From Cryptomeria japonica (Eukaryota; Streptophyta; Pinopsida; Cupressales; Cupressaceae): a stretch of 64,000 nucleotides of DNA. The translations under genes and the position numbers were made by a program. Positions 11,376-23,469 of the stretch are shown here, piece by piece; the first letter of the stretch is position 1, and each line of letters begins with the position of its first letter. The stretch covers positions 367,704,667 through 367,768,666 of the forward strand of contig NC_081415.1 of NCBI RefSeq assembly GCF_030272615.1, read 5' to 3'. The notes beneath the pieces were generated by a model. It was not told the origin of the DNA. It saw nothing but the letters and a program-made list of their open reading frames with translations, and searched no databases.

Positions 11376-12313
11376 TGTTGGGATCCAAGAACACCGAGAG
11401 GGGGGGTGAATCAGTGTTCTACCGGTATCATATGATTTTACCCTTTTATAACATACACATATAAACTGGAAAATAAAGAAACATATAACTTGAAGCAAAT
11501 AAACCATCAACATAAATGAACACCATAACACACAAAATTTATATGTGGAAAACCTCAAAGATGAAAAACCATGGTGCGATTTGTGACCCACAATATCAAT
11601 TCACTGGCCATATGAAAGATATTACATAGCATGGAGGTCTGCACACATAGGAAGGCACATTGCCTAGAGCACACTGCTCAACACAAAAGAGTCTCATTGA
11701 CTACAAGCTTCTGTTGAGATAAAACAGTAAAGATGAACTCACAAAATGCATCTGTAATGCCAAAAAGAATTTCATTTATAGCTTTGTTCTGTACTAGTTC
11801 ATAAACCCCTAACACCTCTGCCGGTATCTCCTTTCCTCCAAGAATGCTTTACAAACCATCTACTAATCATAGCATGATATTATATTTGCATACAAATGGT
11901 CTACATACATGTCCTTCGCATTACATAGTTCTACTTCCTTCTCATATCTCTCTAGATATCTCAAAAATGCCTAACAGACTGACTTATATACCCTTTGCAA
12001 ATAATATGCCTTATGTCAGCTTACAATATATTACAAAAGATATACAATGTCGACCTCATACAATAATTATAAAATGATTTTACAAATAAAACTTCCTTCA
12101 GATCCTAGCTTGATGTTGGCTTCCTTGAAGTATTGGATGTCGGTGCCGGTTGTGACCTTGATTACTCCAATGCTGGTATCTGTCGGTGTATGCCTCCAAA
12201 TGCTGGTGTGTGTCTCCAATAGAATCTTGTTTCCATATAGAATATTGTTGCCATACAGAATCTTGTTGCCATCAATGACAACATATGAATCCAATGAGTG
12301 TGAATTGCTAATA
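11376..12313 (-). repeat. Element F: 5' LTR (about 0.94 kb)
   Basis: The left edge (plus-strand TGTTGGGATC) is fixed by the PBS. The block with gattcacccccc(t)ctc on the minus strand near 11400 and the pair ccatggtttttc near 11565 match the equivalent parts of the H and solo LTRs. The right edge is inferred at about 12313, where CTAATA stands for a mutated CTAACA, by comparison with the solo LTR start. The other LTR of F is not in the window, so the edge is approximate. Confidence 0.6.
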
Positions 12314-14507
12314 GAAAGGTTAGTGACAATCTGCAAAAGGCAGAGTGAATGAGGATATAAGTCAAGACATGATAGTAAAAGAAAGATACAAAGACAAGGA
12401 AAACCATCTTAGTTCATAGTCAAACCCTAGAGTAGAGGGACAACATTATTGAGGTCATTGATATATTGATAGAATCTCAAAATTATGAAGGGCATCACAA
12501 CTTTAAGGATAGAAGAAGATTGATCATAGAAGATATAGGATAGTCATGCCGAAAGAAAAAGTAGCCATAGTAGTAGCTATCACATAGGATTGAAAAGATA
12601 GAGGCTAAGATAGTTTAGTAATATTTTGATAGTGAGAAACATAAATAAAATTATATTCAATGCTTTAGGATAGTAAGCATTACATAATGAAAGTGGTGAG
12701 CAATACAAGGGAAAAACTTCAAGGATTGTTTATGGATTTTATGAGAATGGAACAATCCTTGGTAATAGACCTATAAAAGTAAAACCAAAAGGAGGTTTTC
12801 AATGGCAATTGTGTAACAATGAACAAATAATATGTTAACATTGAAGATATCCTACGTAGACTTCAAAAACAATCATAAGTATCTTGTATCTTGCGATTGA
12901 TTGAAAATAATTTTGTGATTAGTTGAAAGTATCGTGCAAACAAGAAAAATGTAGCAAGGAGGTAGTTGTACATCCTAAAATAGCTTCTCAACATGAGTTA
13001 GGGTGTACCCAATGGGTATGCATATGTATGAAGAGTAGTTTAAAGCCCTAGATATCCTATTTTTGAGTAGTTTAAGGTTTTTATTTGCATGAATTTGGTC
13101 TCAATAAACCCCCTACAAGTTTGAGGCCTAAAAGGAGTAGTTAAAGAGGTGAATGTAGCAAGTTTGGCTTAGTTTAAGATCCCACATGGATGGTACACTA
13201 GTTGAGGCAAGTTTTGGGCCCACCAAACGTTAGTTCATAGGAGTTTTAAGGTCCCTTTTGCATGTATTTATATCACGTACGACCAAAAAATGAGGCTTCA
13301 TTATGCACGTTGGGGGAGAAATCAAAGTTGAAGACCACCAACTCAAGAAGAATTTAACATCATCATGTAGATCAAAGGTGTGATTTAGGGTTAGTTCACC
13401 ATTCAATCAGAGAAAGAGATGTATTTCCTATAAAATATTCATTATACTCTTTTATTTTTAGTTCTTTCTCTTTTCTCTCTACACATAGTAGAATCAAAAG
13501 GCATTATAACTCATTTGTAGAACTATAAACAATTCATTTTCTAGTCTTACAAGCAATTTTTTAGGGTTTTAATTATAAAAAAATATTTTATTTCAATAAA
13601 AGCAACATTTTTGTCTTCTCAAATTTAGTTGAAATTTATTCTAAATGATTTGATACAATCTATGTGATTTTAATTCTTAAATCCTTAGATTTTGTCTCCT
13701 TCTGAATACACTATATTCTTGGATAAGCAAAACTCATATAGGTTATAAGTTGTATTGACATTTTTATTAACTTTAGTTGTGTAAACGTTCAATTTTCCTT
13801 CAAATAGTAAATAAAATAGGTCTTCTTATGAAACAATATTGTGTGATCTTGTAAAACTGAGTTATGCATAGAACAAAGCAAATTTTGAGAGAAGTTGTGA
13901 GTTGAGCTAGAAGGTATAATCAGTTTTTGGGTGCAATCATTTATGACAATAATTTTTGACATGCCTGGTGGGACAATTTGGACTATTTCAATCCAAGAAT
14001 TTTTTGTACATTGTTGATATTGGTGTGTATATTAGTGATATCTCCCTTTGGAGGGAGGATCACACGTGAAAAATTCAAGTTAAAAATTAATGGTTTCAAT
14101 AGTCCAAATGTTGGTATGTTTTAAAGAAAATCTATTTATTCTAATTTTCCAACTGATTAAATTAATAAGTATTTCTATATCTAATGAAAATATATCTTAT
14201 CATTCCTCATTTCATGAGAACACTTTTTCTACACCCTCTTATTATCTATATGAAATGGAGCCCTATTGTTTTTAGTTCAAACAATCCTTCTATAGCAAGT
14301 AACTAGCATGCTCATCAAGCTTTCCTCATACCCACCATTGCTCAACCTTCTTGACATGCTAACAATACATACAATTAGTCTTAAGAATGCCATTTTGTTC
14401 TAAACCAATAGTATAGTTTTCCTAACCAGCCCCAAAATATTTAAAATGTGGACCTCTCAGACACTAAAAACATGGTCAAAGATACTTTACTAGACTTCAC
14501 CTAGCTA
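12314..14507. other. Unassigned AT-rich sequence, possibly an old plus-strand LTR
   Basis: No gene. Between about 12.7 and 13.96 kb the sequence looks LTR-like, with a possible end at 13961 (gaca) followed at 13966 by TGGTGGGACAATTTGG, which has the position and TGG start of a PBS. I could not match it to a tRNA or find a second copy, so this is a weak call. Confidence 0.25.
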
Positions 14508-14786
14508 ATGGATTACATTAAGAGATATCACGAGTTTAATTTGTAGCAAGATGAGTTATCTTACAAAGCTTATCTTAACAACAACTAGGATGAGTGGGCT
14601 TATCAAAACTATCTTCATGAGGCAAAAGAGTTGGAGACACAATGGAGATACCATGAGGAGAACCTTGCAAGGGAGGTAGCTGCAAAAGATGAGAAGATAG
14701 AGATTTTTCTTGTCCAAATACAAAAGCTGGAAACTCAGCCAGCTTGTAGAAGAAGAGGTTTTAAAGAAAAAAATTCCAAGTTTTAG
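14508..14786 (+). pseudogene. Broken ORF, charged helix-rich, unrecognised
   Basis: Frame of 93 codons from ATG at 14508 to the stop at 14784, with two internal TAG codons that each stand where CAG would fit. The peptide is rich in E, K, Q, Y and L (AKELETQWRYHEENLAREV, AAKDEKIEIFLVQIQKLE), so probably helical or coiled coil. It lies about 550 bp after the putative PBS at 13966, a gag-like position. I do not recognise the family, and calling it a gag remnant is inference. Confidence 0.35.
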
Positions 14787-15354
14787 GTAAGGTAAACCTA
14801 TTCAACCTTCATGTAGCTCTTCAAAATTTGAAATCATAAGTTTAAGAAGTTTTCTTCCTATGCAAGAGGTTGTACATGTAGAAATCAGTCCATTATTAGT
14901 CAGTAATATCTCTCAAAGAGTTGTCTCCTTCTCAAGAAACTTCCCAAATTCATCAATGTTCCTCTACAAATTAGCCTTCTTGTCCTAGCATCATCCATCT
15001 TTATGCAAGAGGTCCTATTGTATATCAAAACAGCTAGTATGTGAACAAAAGGAAGAGTTTTTTGAGGTAGAAAAAGAATTATCTACTATTGATACACCTA
15101 CAAATGATGTAGAAGTAGAAAAATTACACTTATAGTAGGTAAATTATAAGTATGATGATCTAGAATGGAAGGTTAAACGGAAAGAAGTGTTGATGAGGAG
15201 GTTCTAACTATTTTGTTTATTGAGATACCTTGTTATGTTGAATAAGATGATGTAAAAATGTTTGATTTATTTCATGATCTTACTTTGTATGTTGTTAATG
15301 ATGGAGAAGAAAAATCCATACTAACATCAATAACAAGTTTGGGATAGAAGGAGA
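14787..15354 (+). other. Degraded coding-like sequence, no clear gene
   Basis: Plus-strand fragments such as EEFFEVEKELSTIDTPTNDVEVE (split by stops) suggest decayed acidic coding sequence continuing from 14786. No motif is recognisable. It ends abruptly at the LTR edge at 15355. Confidence 0.3.
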
Positions 15355-16609
15355 TGTTAGACTCTCTAATACCAATAATGAACCTAAGGGAAACTGAGAG
15401 GGAGGTGAATCATTTTTCCACAAGTTAAACATTTAATATAGATTATAAACCATTTATCAGAGCACAATATAAACAACACACTAAAAGATAAAGCATGAAA
15501 GAATAGTTCACATAACACCAATATTTTTGATGTGGAAAACTCGATAAAGGGAAAGACCATGGTGGGAAATAGTACCCACAGTCAGATAATACTTCTACAG
15601 TAGTATGTGAAATAACTACAATGGGATTGCACTTGCAATCAAGCTAACCACTTAGAGCTCATTTCTCATCACAAAGAGAAGTCTCACTGACTTACATAAA
15701 CATTGGACTAAAATCCAGAGAAAATGAACTGTGAGAATAACATCTCCTCATGCTTGATACAATTTTGGTTAAGAACAAATGTCTGCCCTATAACTCTAAA
15801 TCCTTCACAACCCTTCATTGAATGATATATCTTTTTTCACACAATTACCTCTCTCTAATAATGCAGACATAACCATACCATACCATCCTATACAAATTAC
15901 ATTAGTATATCACCTATAAATATAGATCATCAACCTTGATAACAAGGTAGACTAAACCCTAAACCCATAAACATAATTACAAAAATTTCATCACATGATA
16001 CCACCAAACCAATATTATGGTTTACATTACATAGCATGGACCTAATTCGAATTCCCAAGCAATTATATTCACTAGAAATTCTGCTAAGACTAATATCAAC
16101 ACGTTTCACCAACTAGTAGAAACCCTCAGTGCAAATAACACAAAATAACCAAACGGATCCAAATAGGACAACAAAATCATCACGCTAGCCAATGCGAAGC
16201 CACAAAATAATTATAACATGATCAAGAGAAGCTTTAGCATGTTAGGAACCATTTCAGTAAGCCAGACCAAAATCACTTAACCATTTCATCGAATATCACC
16301 AACCAGTAAAGCCAATCGGTACCAAGAATATCAACCGGTAATCCAGAACATAAGCGATAGCTTCTAGAACACCAAATCATGAACCAACTGAATTTGACAA
16401 GGATATAACCATCCAAAACCAAAACCAAAACCAATGACCTGATCATACCAGATCAAAATCAGGCCAAAACCAAGTCCAACCAGAATAGGAATGAACCGGG
16501 ACAGGTTTAACCAGGATAGCAGCAACCAAACGGGAAAGAACCATATATAACCAAAGCATAGTGTTGACATCAATGGAAACACATAAATAATTTTAGAATA
16601 TTACTAACA
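15355..16609 (-). repeat. Element E: 3' LTR of a copia element (about 1.26 kb)
   Basis: The ends form a perfect 6-bp inverted repeat: TGTTAG at 15355 and CTAACA ending at 16609. The right end abuts a polypurine tract and copia RNase H on the minus strand, so this is the 3' LTR. The minus-strand block gattcacctccctctcag near 15400 matches the cytosine-rich motif near the end of the H and solo LTRs. There is no second LTR in the window, so no target duplication can be checked. Confidence 0.75.
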
Positions 16610-16610
16610 A

Positions 16611-16623
16611 TCTCCCCCTTTGG
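16611..16623 (-). other. Element E: polypurine tract
   Basis: The minus strand reads GCCAAAGGGGGAG here, one base from the LTR start. The same sequence context (catcaatgccaaagggggag) precedes the 3' LTR of copia element H at 53181-53190. Confidence 0.85.
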
Positions 16624-16890
16624 CATTGATGGCAACACTGAATGTGAAAAACATCCAAGTGCCAAGGAATGCCAACAATCTCCCCAAACAATCAAGAACC
16701 AACAAAATATCTCTCCCCCTAAGATTTTTTGTTTTTCACATGAACACTATCTCCCCCTTTGACATCAATGACAAAGGGTTGATGCCAAACCAAACAGTTG
16801 ACTAGTCCCCCTGAGAAGCAACATCATCCCATCAACCCGAATCGCACGATGTTTCTGAGAAGCTCATCAGATTGATGCATCCTTGCATCT
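16624..16890 (-). other. Element E: 3' untranslated part of the internal region
   Basis: Spacer between the end of the copia pol ORF and the PPT. It contains further purine-rich blocks on the minus strand (plus-strand ctccccctaag, ctcccccttt), as is common near copia PPTs. Confidence 0.6.
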
Positions 16891-17368
16891 CTATGTCTCT
16901 ACTGGAGGGGTTGTGACCCCCAATTGATCTCTGAGATATTCAAAAGTATCTTTAGGAAATTGTTTTGTTAGAATATCTGCAATCTGTTCCTTAGTAGGAA
17001 CATATACCAACTTGACTTCCTTTGCTTCAACCTTTTCCTTCAAGAAATTGTACCTTATAGAAATGTGTTTTGATTTGGAATGAAATACCAAATTATTTGA
17101 CATATTAATAGCAATAGTATTATCACAGTGAATAACAATACGATCTTCATAACTTACCCTTATATCTTTCAACATTTGCTTCATCCATAAGATCTGAGTG
17201 TAATTTGTTGCAACAACTACATATTCAGCTTCAGCAATAGATAATGAAGTGCATGATTATTTCTTGCTAAGCCATGAAACCAACTTCTTCCCAAGAAAGA
17301 ATGCACCACGTGCAATTCTCTTCCTGTCATTAACATCTCCTACCCACTTTGAGTCTGTATAGGTACAT
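16891..17368 (-). pseudogene. Element E: copia RNase H, C-terminal part
   Basis: Minus-strand translation shows the end of a Ty1/copia RNase H. Visible motifs are ARGAFFLGKKLVSWLSKK, then a TAA stop where CAA would fit. The conserved AEAEYV follows, then the catalytic-region block VIHCDNTIAINMS and the terminal EQIADILTKQFPK. The remainder of pol is missing: at 17368/17369 the sequence switches to the LTR of gypsy element B. It degrades the RNA strand of the hybrid during reverse transcription in intact elements. Confidence 0.85.
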
Positions 17369-20327
17369 GTATCAACAAACTTCAAAATTGTACCCCTGAT
17401 TTTCTCCTCATACTTTTTTGCAAAATTGTCTAGGCTTGCTTTAATCTCTCCATCTCATCTTGGATATTTTTAGCTGATTGAAAACCAGGGGTCATAGGAG
17501 AATGAGGGAATTTAATTATTGGGTTGGTAGGAGGGGGTTTGGCAGGAGAAGAGGCAATCATCAGATTGGAAGAATTGCCCTTTTGATGTTGTCCTCCCAG
17601 CTGATTCTTCAATTCTGTAATGGTGTTGTCCTTACGAGCTATCTCAAGCTTGGATTTGTTGTAGGCTTTTAGGACTACCTCTAACCTTACCTAGAGATCA
17701 AATTTCTCCTTGGATTCTTTCTCAACCACTGCCATACTAAACTTAGCAGATTATAGAGTTGTGATGGTAGCTTCTGCCACTCTTGTATCCATAACTCTTT
17801 TAACAATCATACCTCCTGAATAGCTAGATTCCAAGGAGTCTTTCCTCCTTTTTCTTTCTTCCCTCTTTAGTAACCACAAAACAAGGACCGCATGGTCATT
17901 ATTGTACTTTATCCCTTCTAGAGGCTTGGTTTATTTTCTAACTGCATCAAAACTCAAGGCATCAGCTATGTCCCATTCAAGAAGAATCCAAACTCCAGAA
18001 TCTACAATCAATTTCCTCCCTTGCTTGGGGGTAATTGCCTCAAATTCCCTTAGCATTTATTGCTTTATTTCCACTTCAATAGCAGATGCATCTTTGTGGG
18101 GTTGTTCAACTTTCCCCTTTTCACACCTTTCTTTGATCTGCCCAATATGTTTTCTCTAAACAAATTGTAAGAATGCTCTTGTCTTAACAAAAATATTATC
18201 CACCAAAAATTCATCACTGGCCTGCTTAATGATAGGGTCTAGTTCTCTGCCTACAAACTCTTCAACAGTCAGGTCCATTTTGGCATCTAATGGCTCTTCT
18301 AACATTCCTTCTTTTAGTTCTTCGTATGTGCATGCTATCTCTCCAAGGCTTCCTAATTGCAACCATTGTTTAGCTACTGCATGCTCATCTCCTATGAGTA
18401 ATGGAGATTGAGAAGGAGAATACAAGGACTCGCTTGACTGTGTTTCTTTTCCTAACCTTTGCCTTTTTGAGGAGGCTTGTGATTCACTAGCATCCTCTAT
18501 TGGCCTTTTTCCTTTCGAGGTGGAGGGCTCATCTTTCCTGGGCAGCACTACATTATACTCTGACCTTTTATACATCACATACTCACCCGAGGGAACCACC
18601 TTGGCAAAAACAAGCTTAGCTAAAACAAGTTTAGCTTTCTCAGGGTCTACTTTTATTACAACATCCTTCTTCTCATTTAAAGCCTACATTGCATCCTCAA
18701 AATAGACCACCAAAAACTTAATCTTCTCTTCAAAAGGGTAAAAATTGGCCAAGGGATCATAGTTCTTATCAAAATGTTGGACAAAATCAAGGGTCTTCTT
18801 GAATGCCAACCGTTTTTCTTTTCTTACTTCTTTCTCATCCAAGTTGAATTCATTCCTTATTAAGTTTTTAGGAAAGTAAAATTGATGAACTCTACCTCCA
18901 CACTTGACTTTCTTCTTGAACATGTCGTTAAAGAAGTCCTCTGGATTAGAAAAACTAGCAACTGTAGTTGATAACCTGTAAGGCTAAAGAAAATTCTCAA
19001 AATGTAACCAGCAACCCTTCGTGACCACAAACTGATGTGCCATAGTAATTGTTGGGAAAATTGTCCCCCTTCCTTTGTTTGTTAACTCTACTTCTTGTAG
19101 GCCTCCAATTTGCCTCAAAATCTCAGTAATGCCTATCTTCAAAGGGACCTAGTAAGGGAGCAGATATGGGGTTCCCCTAAAACCATATACTCTGAAAATG
19201 GTAGAAACAGGGTACAAGATTATGTCACCCCTGTTGTGCACAATCTTAATATTCTCAGCAAACTCCTTGGATCTAATTAATTCAAGGAGGGCCTTAGGAA
19301 TCCTAGGGGTTTCTTGACATAAAAGGATTCTGAGCCTAGATGCAAAGCATCTATCAAGTTTCAAGTAACTTGCATCCTCTCTATCCCAAGATAAATCTGT
19401 ACTCCATAGCTAAACATGCATATCTTCTCCATCCTTTTCCCTTAATAGGTCCATGTCATTTGTAAAATATTCAACACCTTTAAACAAGGACATGTGCATC
19501 AATAGGGAATACCAGCTGAAAGATCTATCTACCTTATAATTATTTATCCCAATTAGGCCTTCATGAATGGCATCTGTAAGGTAGGGTGCAAAATCATAGG
19601 TCACTGCTAGAGATGGGCTCAAAATTTGTGCCATCATAAGCATATAATGGGTTGGCATGGCACTCTCTGCATCTTCCCCAAGAATTTGACATAAAGACCA
19701 ATATATACCCTTAGCCCTTAAAGTAAAGAAATTCAAAGGGAAAGGCTCCATTGTGCGAGGGCCTACCAATGTTAATCCTCCTATCTTTGCAAATAATTCT
19801 TTCAATAGCCCGCTCCTAAGGTGATCCCTCTATGCATCATAGACCTTCTTAATCATCTCAAAATCAATGGGCTCCAAATAGTTTGAGACCTCACTCAGCC
19901 AAAACACTTTTCTGAATTCATAATCATTGATTTCAATTAAGGGCCCCCCATTTACATTTCTCACAGTCATAGTTACAGGGTCATACTTTTTTGCAATTTG
20001 GGTTAACAGATCAACATCCATGAATACTCCAGGGACCACAAGTTTTCCAACATGTAACTCCCATATGCTGTTTATAGGAGCAGGTGAATTTCACTAACCA
20101 AATCCTACTCTGAACAAACCTAGACCTTTCATACCTATCTGGGCATCTCTCAATCAATACCCCTTATTGTACAAACCATCACCAATCCTCAGGCTAGGAG
20201 ATTTGGGCACCGGCTCTTTTATCTTGGTTGCACTATTGGTAGATTGAGCCAGTTGTTCTAGGAAGTCATCACATATAGCTCTTTCCTTATAATCTACTTT
20301 TCCCCTGAATTCCCTACCTGGTGCCAT
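17369..20327 (-). pseudogene. Element B: LTR-embedded ORF, 3' LTR copy, truncated
   Basis: Reading frame from ATG at 20327 (MAPGREFRGKVDYKER) that stays in a single frame for about 986 codons to the truncation, interrupted only by stops. Blocks in order are DDFLEQLAQS, VPGVFMDVDLL, FNPLN-like FPLNFFTLRAKGIYW, TYDFAPYLTDAIHEGL, WYSLLMHM, IFRVYGFRGTPYLLPY, RVHQFYFPKNLIRNEF, a basic stretch (GKRPIED, SKRQRLGKE) that looks like a bipartite nuclear signal, then VEEFVGRELDPIIKQ and GRKLIVDSG. It matches the 5' LTR copy nearly throughout and the element A ORF more distantly. The family is unknown to me. At least two TAG stops are shared with the 5' LTR copy. Confidence 0.75.
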
Positions 20328-20639
20328 CTTAAAACTATCCTTACTTCAATTACTATTCAAATAACCTCTTTTGAATTTCAAGCACAAAATAACACCACAC
20401 AAACCAGAGTTGCAAAACACAATCACAGAAAAAACTTACTTTTTGCCTGAGAAATCACAAACTGCACACCTGTTCTCTACAAATCTCCTTGAATGCCCTT
20501 TTGCAATTTTCAATTCCAAAATAATGGCCTATGTAGGGAATATAACGACAATGGAGCATTTATTGCTATCAATAAAGCCGCACACTTCTACAATTAATCC
20601 TCTTGAAATTTTAAATTTTGGCTCCAACAGACCAGGAAG

Positions 20640-21200
20640 ACTTCTTCTGAGTAATTCTCTTTTAGTCACTAATCTGCAAAGGTTAAAGTTCAAACAACTT
20701 TCAATTGCGGTCTCATGACTATCGTCCGATCATGCAAAACTAGCTCACTTGTTAACCATATTAGATTTAAAAGTGGGCTCATCAGTTAATCACTCATCTG
20801 CTCTTTGTCGTTGATCCGCAAAGGTTAAATTTCAAGCATCTCCGCATTGCGGTACAATGACAGTCATCGATCTTCCTCTGACTTGCCAGCTTTTTAACAC
20901 ACCTAAGCCACCCACTTTTGGTTGAGTCCACCATTTAGTTGCTAATCCATAATGAATAAAAATCAAGCATCTGTCGACCATGGTTCAGCGACAACCATTG
21001 GATCACAAGTCAACCACTTGATCTTTAGGGTCCTTTGTTACTTAACCGCTGCCACTTCACCGTCTGCACTAACTATCTACCTTAACTACCTACCTTAACA
21101 TGCCGCTAGTGGTTTGTCACTGGGTCACAAAGAATAAATGTCACACAACATTCCATTGCAGTATAGCGACAACTATTGATCTAAAGAAACTTATCGGGCC
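20640..21200 (-). repeat. Element B U3: diverged repeats in the 3' LTR
   Basis: A block of the form aaaggttaaa-ttcaa-catct...cattgcggta...gacagtcatcgatc recurs about four times (near 20680, 20815, 20955 and 21125), with spacing roughly 130-170 bp. The same array occurs in the 5' LTR at 45300-45850. It lies between the LTR start and the LTR ORF. Confidence 0.6.
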
Positions 21201-21539
21201 TTTAAGAAACCCAACAGACACAAAGGAAAAGACTTAGGACTTTAGGAAACGGCGAAATATTTCAAATTTAATTAAAACTCATCCAAGCCTAGACTTAAAA
21301 TGGCCCCTTTTCAATGATGTAGCAACCCTTCCTCTTAAGTGGAAAAAAGCAACAAGAAAAAATAAGAAGACTCGGAGATAATACAACACAAAGGTTATCC
21401 TTTGAATGGTTTTGAAAATGCAAAACCCTAAACCCTTAGAAACCATAACTCGCAGACAAAGGTCAAATTTCTAAATTTTTTGACAGACTTTTAAGGATAA
21501 AAGGCAAGACTTCCAACACATTTAAAACACTGATAACAA

Positions 21540-21558
21540 TGGCTCTGACTAGGGATGG
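21540..21558 (-). other. Element B: conserved motif abutting the 3' LTR, where the PPT should be
   Basis: The minus-strand sequence is CCATCCCTAGTCAGAGCCA, directly before the LTR start. Element C has CCATCCCCAATCAGAGCCA at the same place (33926-33944). It is not purine-rich, so either the plus-strand primer is atypical or the PPT lies further in. Confidence 0.5.
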
Positions 21559-21739
21559 TTGGATGCAAGACCAACACAAGAACTTAGCACAACCCTGGAA
21601 TGCAGACCAAAATAAAAACCTAAAATAAAGCAAACCTGATATATACAACTCCTACAACTACTGCATGGATTGAAACAAGTCAAGAGAAGTAATACTTTAG
21701 GAATTGCCCATGCCTGTAAATTCTTGTACTTCACCATTC

Positions 21740-22810
21740 ATTCTTTGCAAAAAATATGAATCCTTTCCATTAACATCAAAAACAATTAAAGGGCCTATCC
21801 ACAGTGATTCAAATTTCTTGTGCTTACCCTTCTCCTATCCTTTAGTATTCCACTAAAGAACCATATCACCAATTTGTAACTTCCTGGTTGTAGCTCTTTT
21901 ATCAAAAAAATATTTTGATTGCAATTGTATTTTCAGGTTTCTTCTATGAGCCATAGTTCTCGTTTCTTCCAATTCTACCATCTGAACAATTCTATTCTCC
22001 ATGGGTTCTGATAATTCCAACTCTTCAGCCTACAAGAATTGATATATATAGGAAGAAAATTGTTTACTAGTACTCTAGTATGTATTCCATATACCAATTC
22101 AAATGGAGATATACTGATGGCCTTCTTTATAGTAATTCTATCTGCCCATAAAGCCATCTTGAGCTTTTGTTCTCAGGATCTTTTGTTTTGTTCAAGAATC
22201 TTCTTGATGATGTTTAGGAGACTTTTATTACTAGATTCTCCTTGGCCATTGCCTTGTGGGTGATATGGTGAGGAGTATGACATAGTAATCCCATAACTAG
22301 CACAAAAGTCTATGAATTCCTCTAACCTAAAGCACATAGCATTATCCATTATCAATTTCACAGGTACACCAAATCGTGTTATTGCATTATCCACTAAAAA
22401 TTCAATGATAATTTTACTAGTGGCTCATCTAGTTGGTATGGCCTCAATCGACTTTGTGAAGTAATTTGTAGCTACCATGATCCATTTGTGACCTCTACCT
22501 AATTTTTCTTCTATTTGACCAATAAAATCAATGCCCCATTGAACAAAAAGGGCTTCAACCGTAACAGGGTTAAGTGGTAAAGCTCCTTCATACTTCAATT
22601 TAGAAGAAATTTTCTGGCAAGGATTACATTTTTGAACATATTTATGGGTATCCTTGAACAAAGTGGGCCAATAATATCCTTCCCTAATTACCTTACCAGT
22701 TGTTGTCTTTGTCAAATAGTGACCTCCACACACTCCATTATGCATCTCTGTTGACATTCTTTTAGCTTGGGAATCATCTAAGAACATCAGTAATGCCCCA
22801 TCTCCATTTC
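21740..22810 (-). pseudogene. Element B: integrase
   Basis: Ty3-type integrase read on the minus strand in the same frame as gag. The HHCC zinc region shows MHNGVCGGHYLTKTTT and CNPCQK. The catalytic triad is visible as GIDFIGQ (first Asp), MDNAMC (second Asp) and GQGESSNKS (Glu), after the block SPYHPQGNG. The C-terminal part at 22157-21975 (WADRITIKKAISISPFELVYG) is the usual Ty3 region after the core. No chromodomain is visible, so this is not a chromovirus. Stops at about 22425, 22173 and 21975 break it. It would insert the DNA copy into the genome. Confidence 0.85.
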
Positions 22811-22959
22811 ACCAATATAAGTCCCCTTGAATGAGAACATATTTTTGGGACTTCAACTTCAGTGTCCTTTTCTGATTGTGAGTCATTCCTTCTAGACAAG
22901 TTGCATCTTTTAAAAAATGCACTACTTCTGAATACCATGGCTACATTTCAATACTAGTG

Positions 22960-23420
22960 ACCATGACCTTCTCAGTTTCAAAATTATTGATATCAATAGT
23001 GACAAGATTTGATTCAGTCATTAATTTAGCAAGGCCTAATCCTCTTACCAATTCTATGATCTTGATCTCAAGGTCAAACTCTTGTATCCTATTTATCCAC
23101 CTGCACCTTTTACCAGTAACCTTAGACTGAGATAGAATATCCTTGACAACTACAAGTGGAACATAAGCAATTATTCTTGCATTTACAAGATAAGGCCTAA
23201 ATGCTTTAACAACCTTGACTAAAGAATATGCTTGCTTTTCCATAATTTCATACTTTAATTCAATAGCCTGTAAGGATTTACTATAGAAAGCAATTGGATT
23301 TTCATACCCTTCATCATCCTTTTGAAGCAGAACCATTGCTACTATATGGTAAGAAACAATAGAAAATAATGAGAATGGCTTACTGTAATCAGGAGATTTC
23401 AACACCGGTGCTTCCTAAAC
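22960..23420 (-). pseudogene. Element B: native Ty3 RNase H (active site degenerate)
   Basis: Shows the Ty3 RNase H frame: KPFSLFSIVSYHIVAMVLLQ, NPIAFYSKSL, KYEIMEKQAYSLVKVV, RPYLV. The first catalytic aspartate, normally in an L-x-x-D-A-S context, is Ile in FSLFSIVS (codon at about 23358-23360). The later T-D-H type motif is also missing (AYVPLVVVKDIL); the glutamate in MEKQAY remains. Element C has lost the same positions. In retroviruses and Tat-type elements the native domain becomes a catalytically dead tether when a second RNase H is acquired, which fits here. Confidence 0.75.
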
Positions 23421-23469
23421 AACCTTCTTAATCTTGTCAAAAGGCTGTGCAGCTTCCTCATCCTAAGAA

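Larger units (their letters stand above)
17369..21538 (-). repeat. Element B: 3' LTR, truncated (4.17 kb of about 5.88 kb)
   Basis: Nearly the same sequence as 42958-46187 plus part of 28885-31536, on the other side of the B internal region. Its right end (plus-strand actgataaca at 21529-21538) is identical to the 5' LTR right end at 46187. The left part is missing: at 17369 the sequence jumps to copia element E inside the LTR ORF, at a position corresponding to about 30590 of the other copy. The LTR therefore lacks its last ~1.7 kb in element orientation. Confidence 0.85.

Noticed and set aside
17369-21538. The region as an independent cellular gene family (three related ORFs in the window)
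   Set aside because: LTR boundaries, the PBS and the paired copies around the B internal region place the ORF within the LTR.
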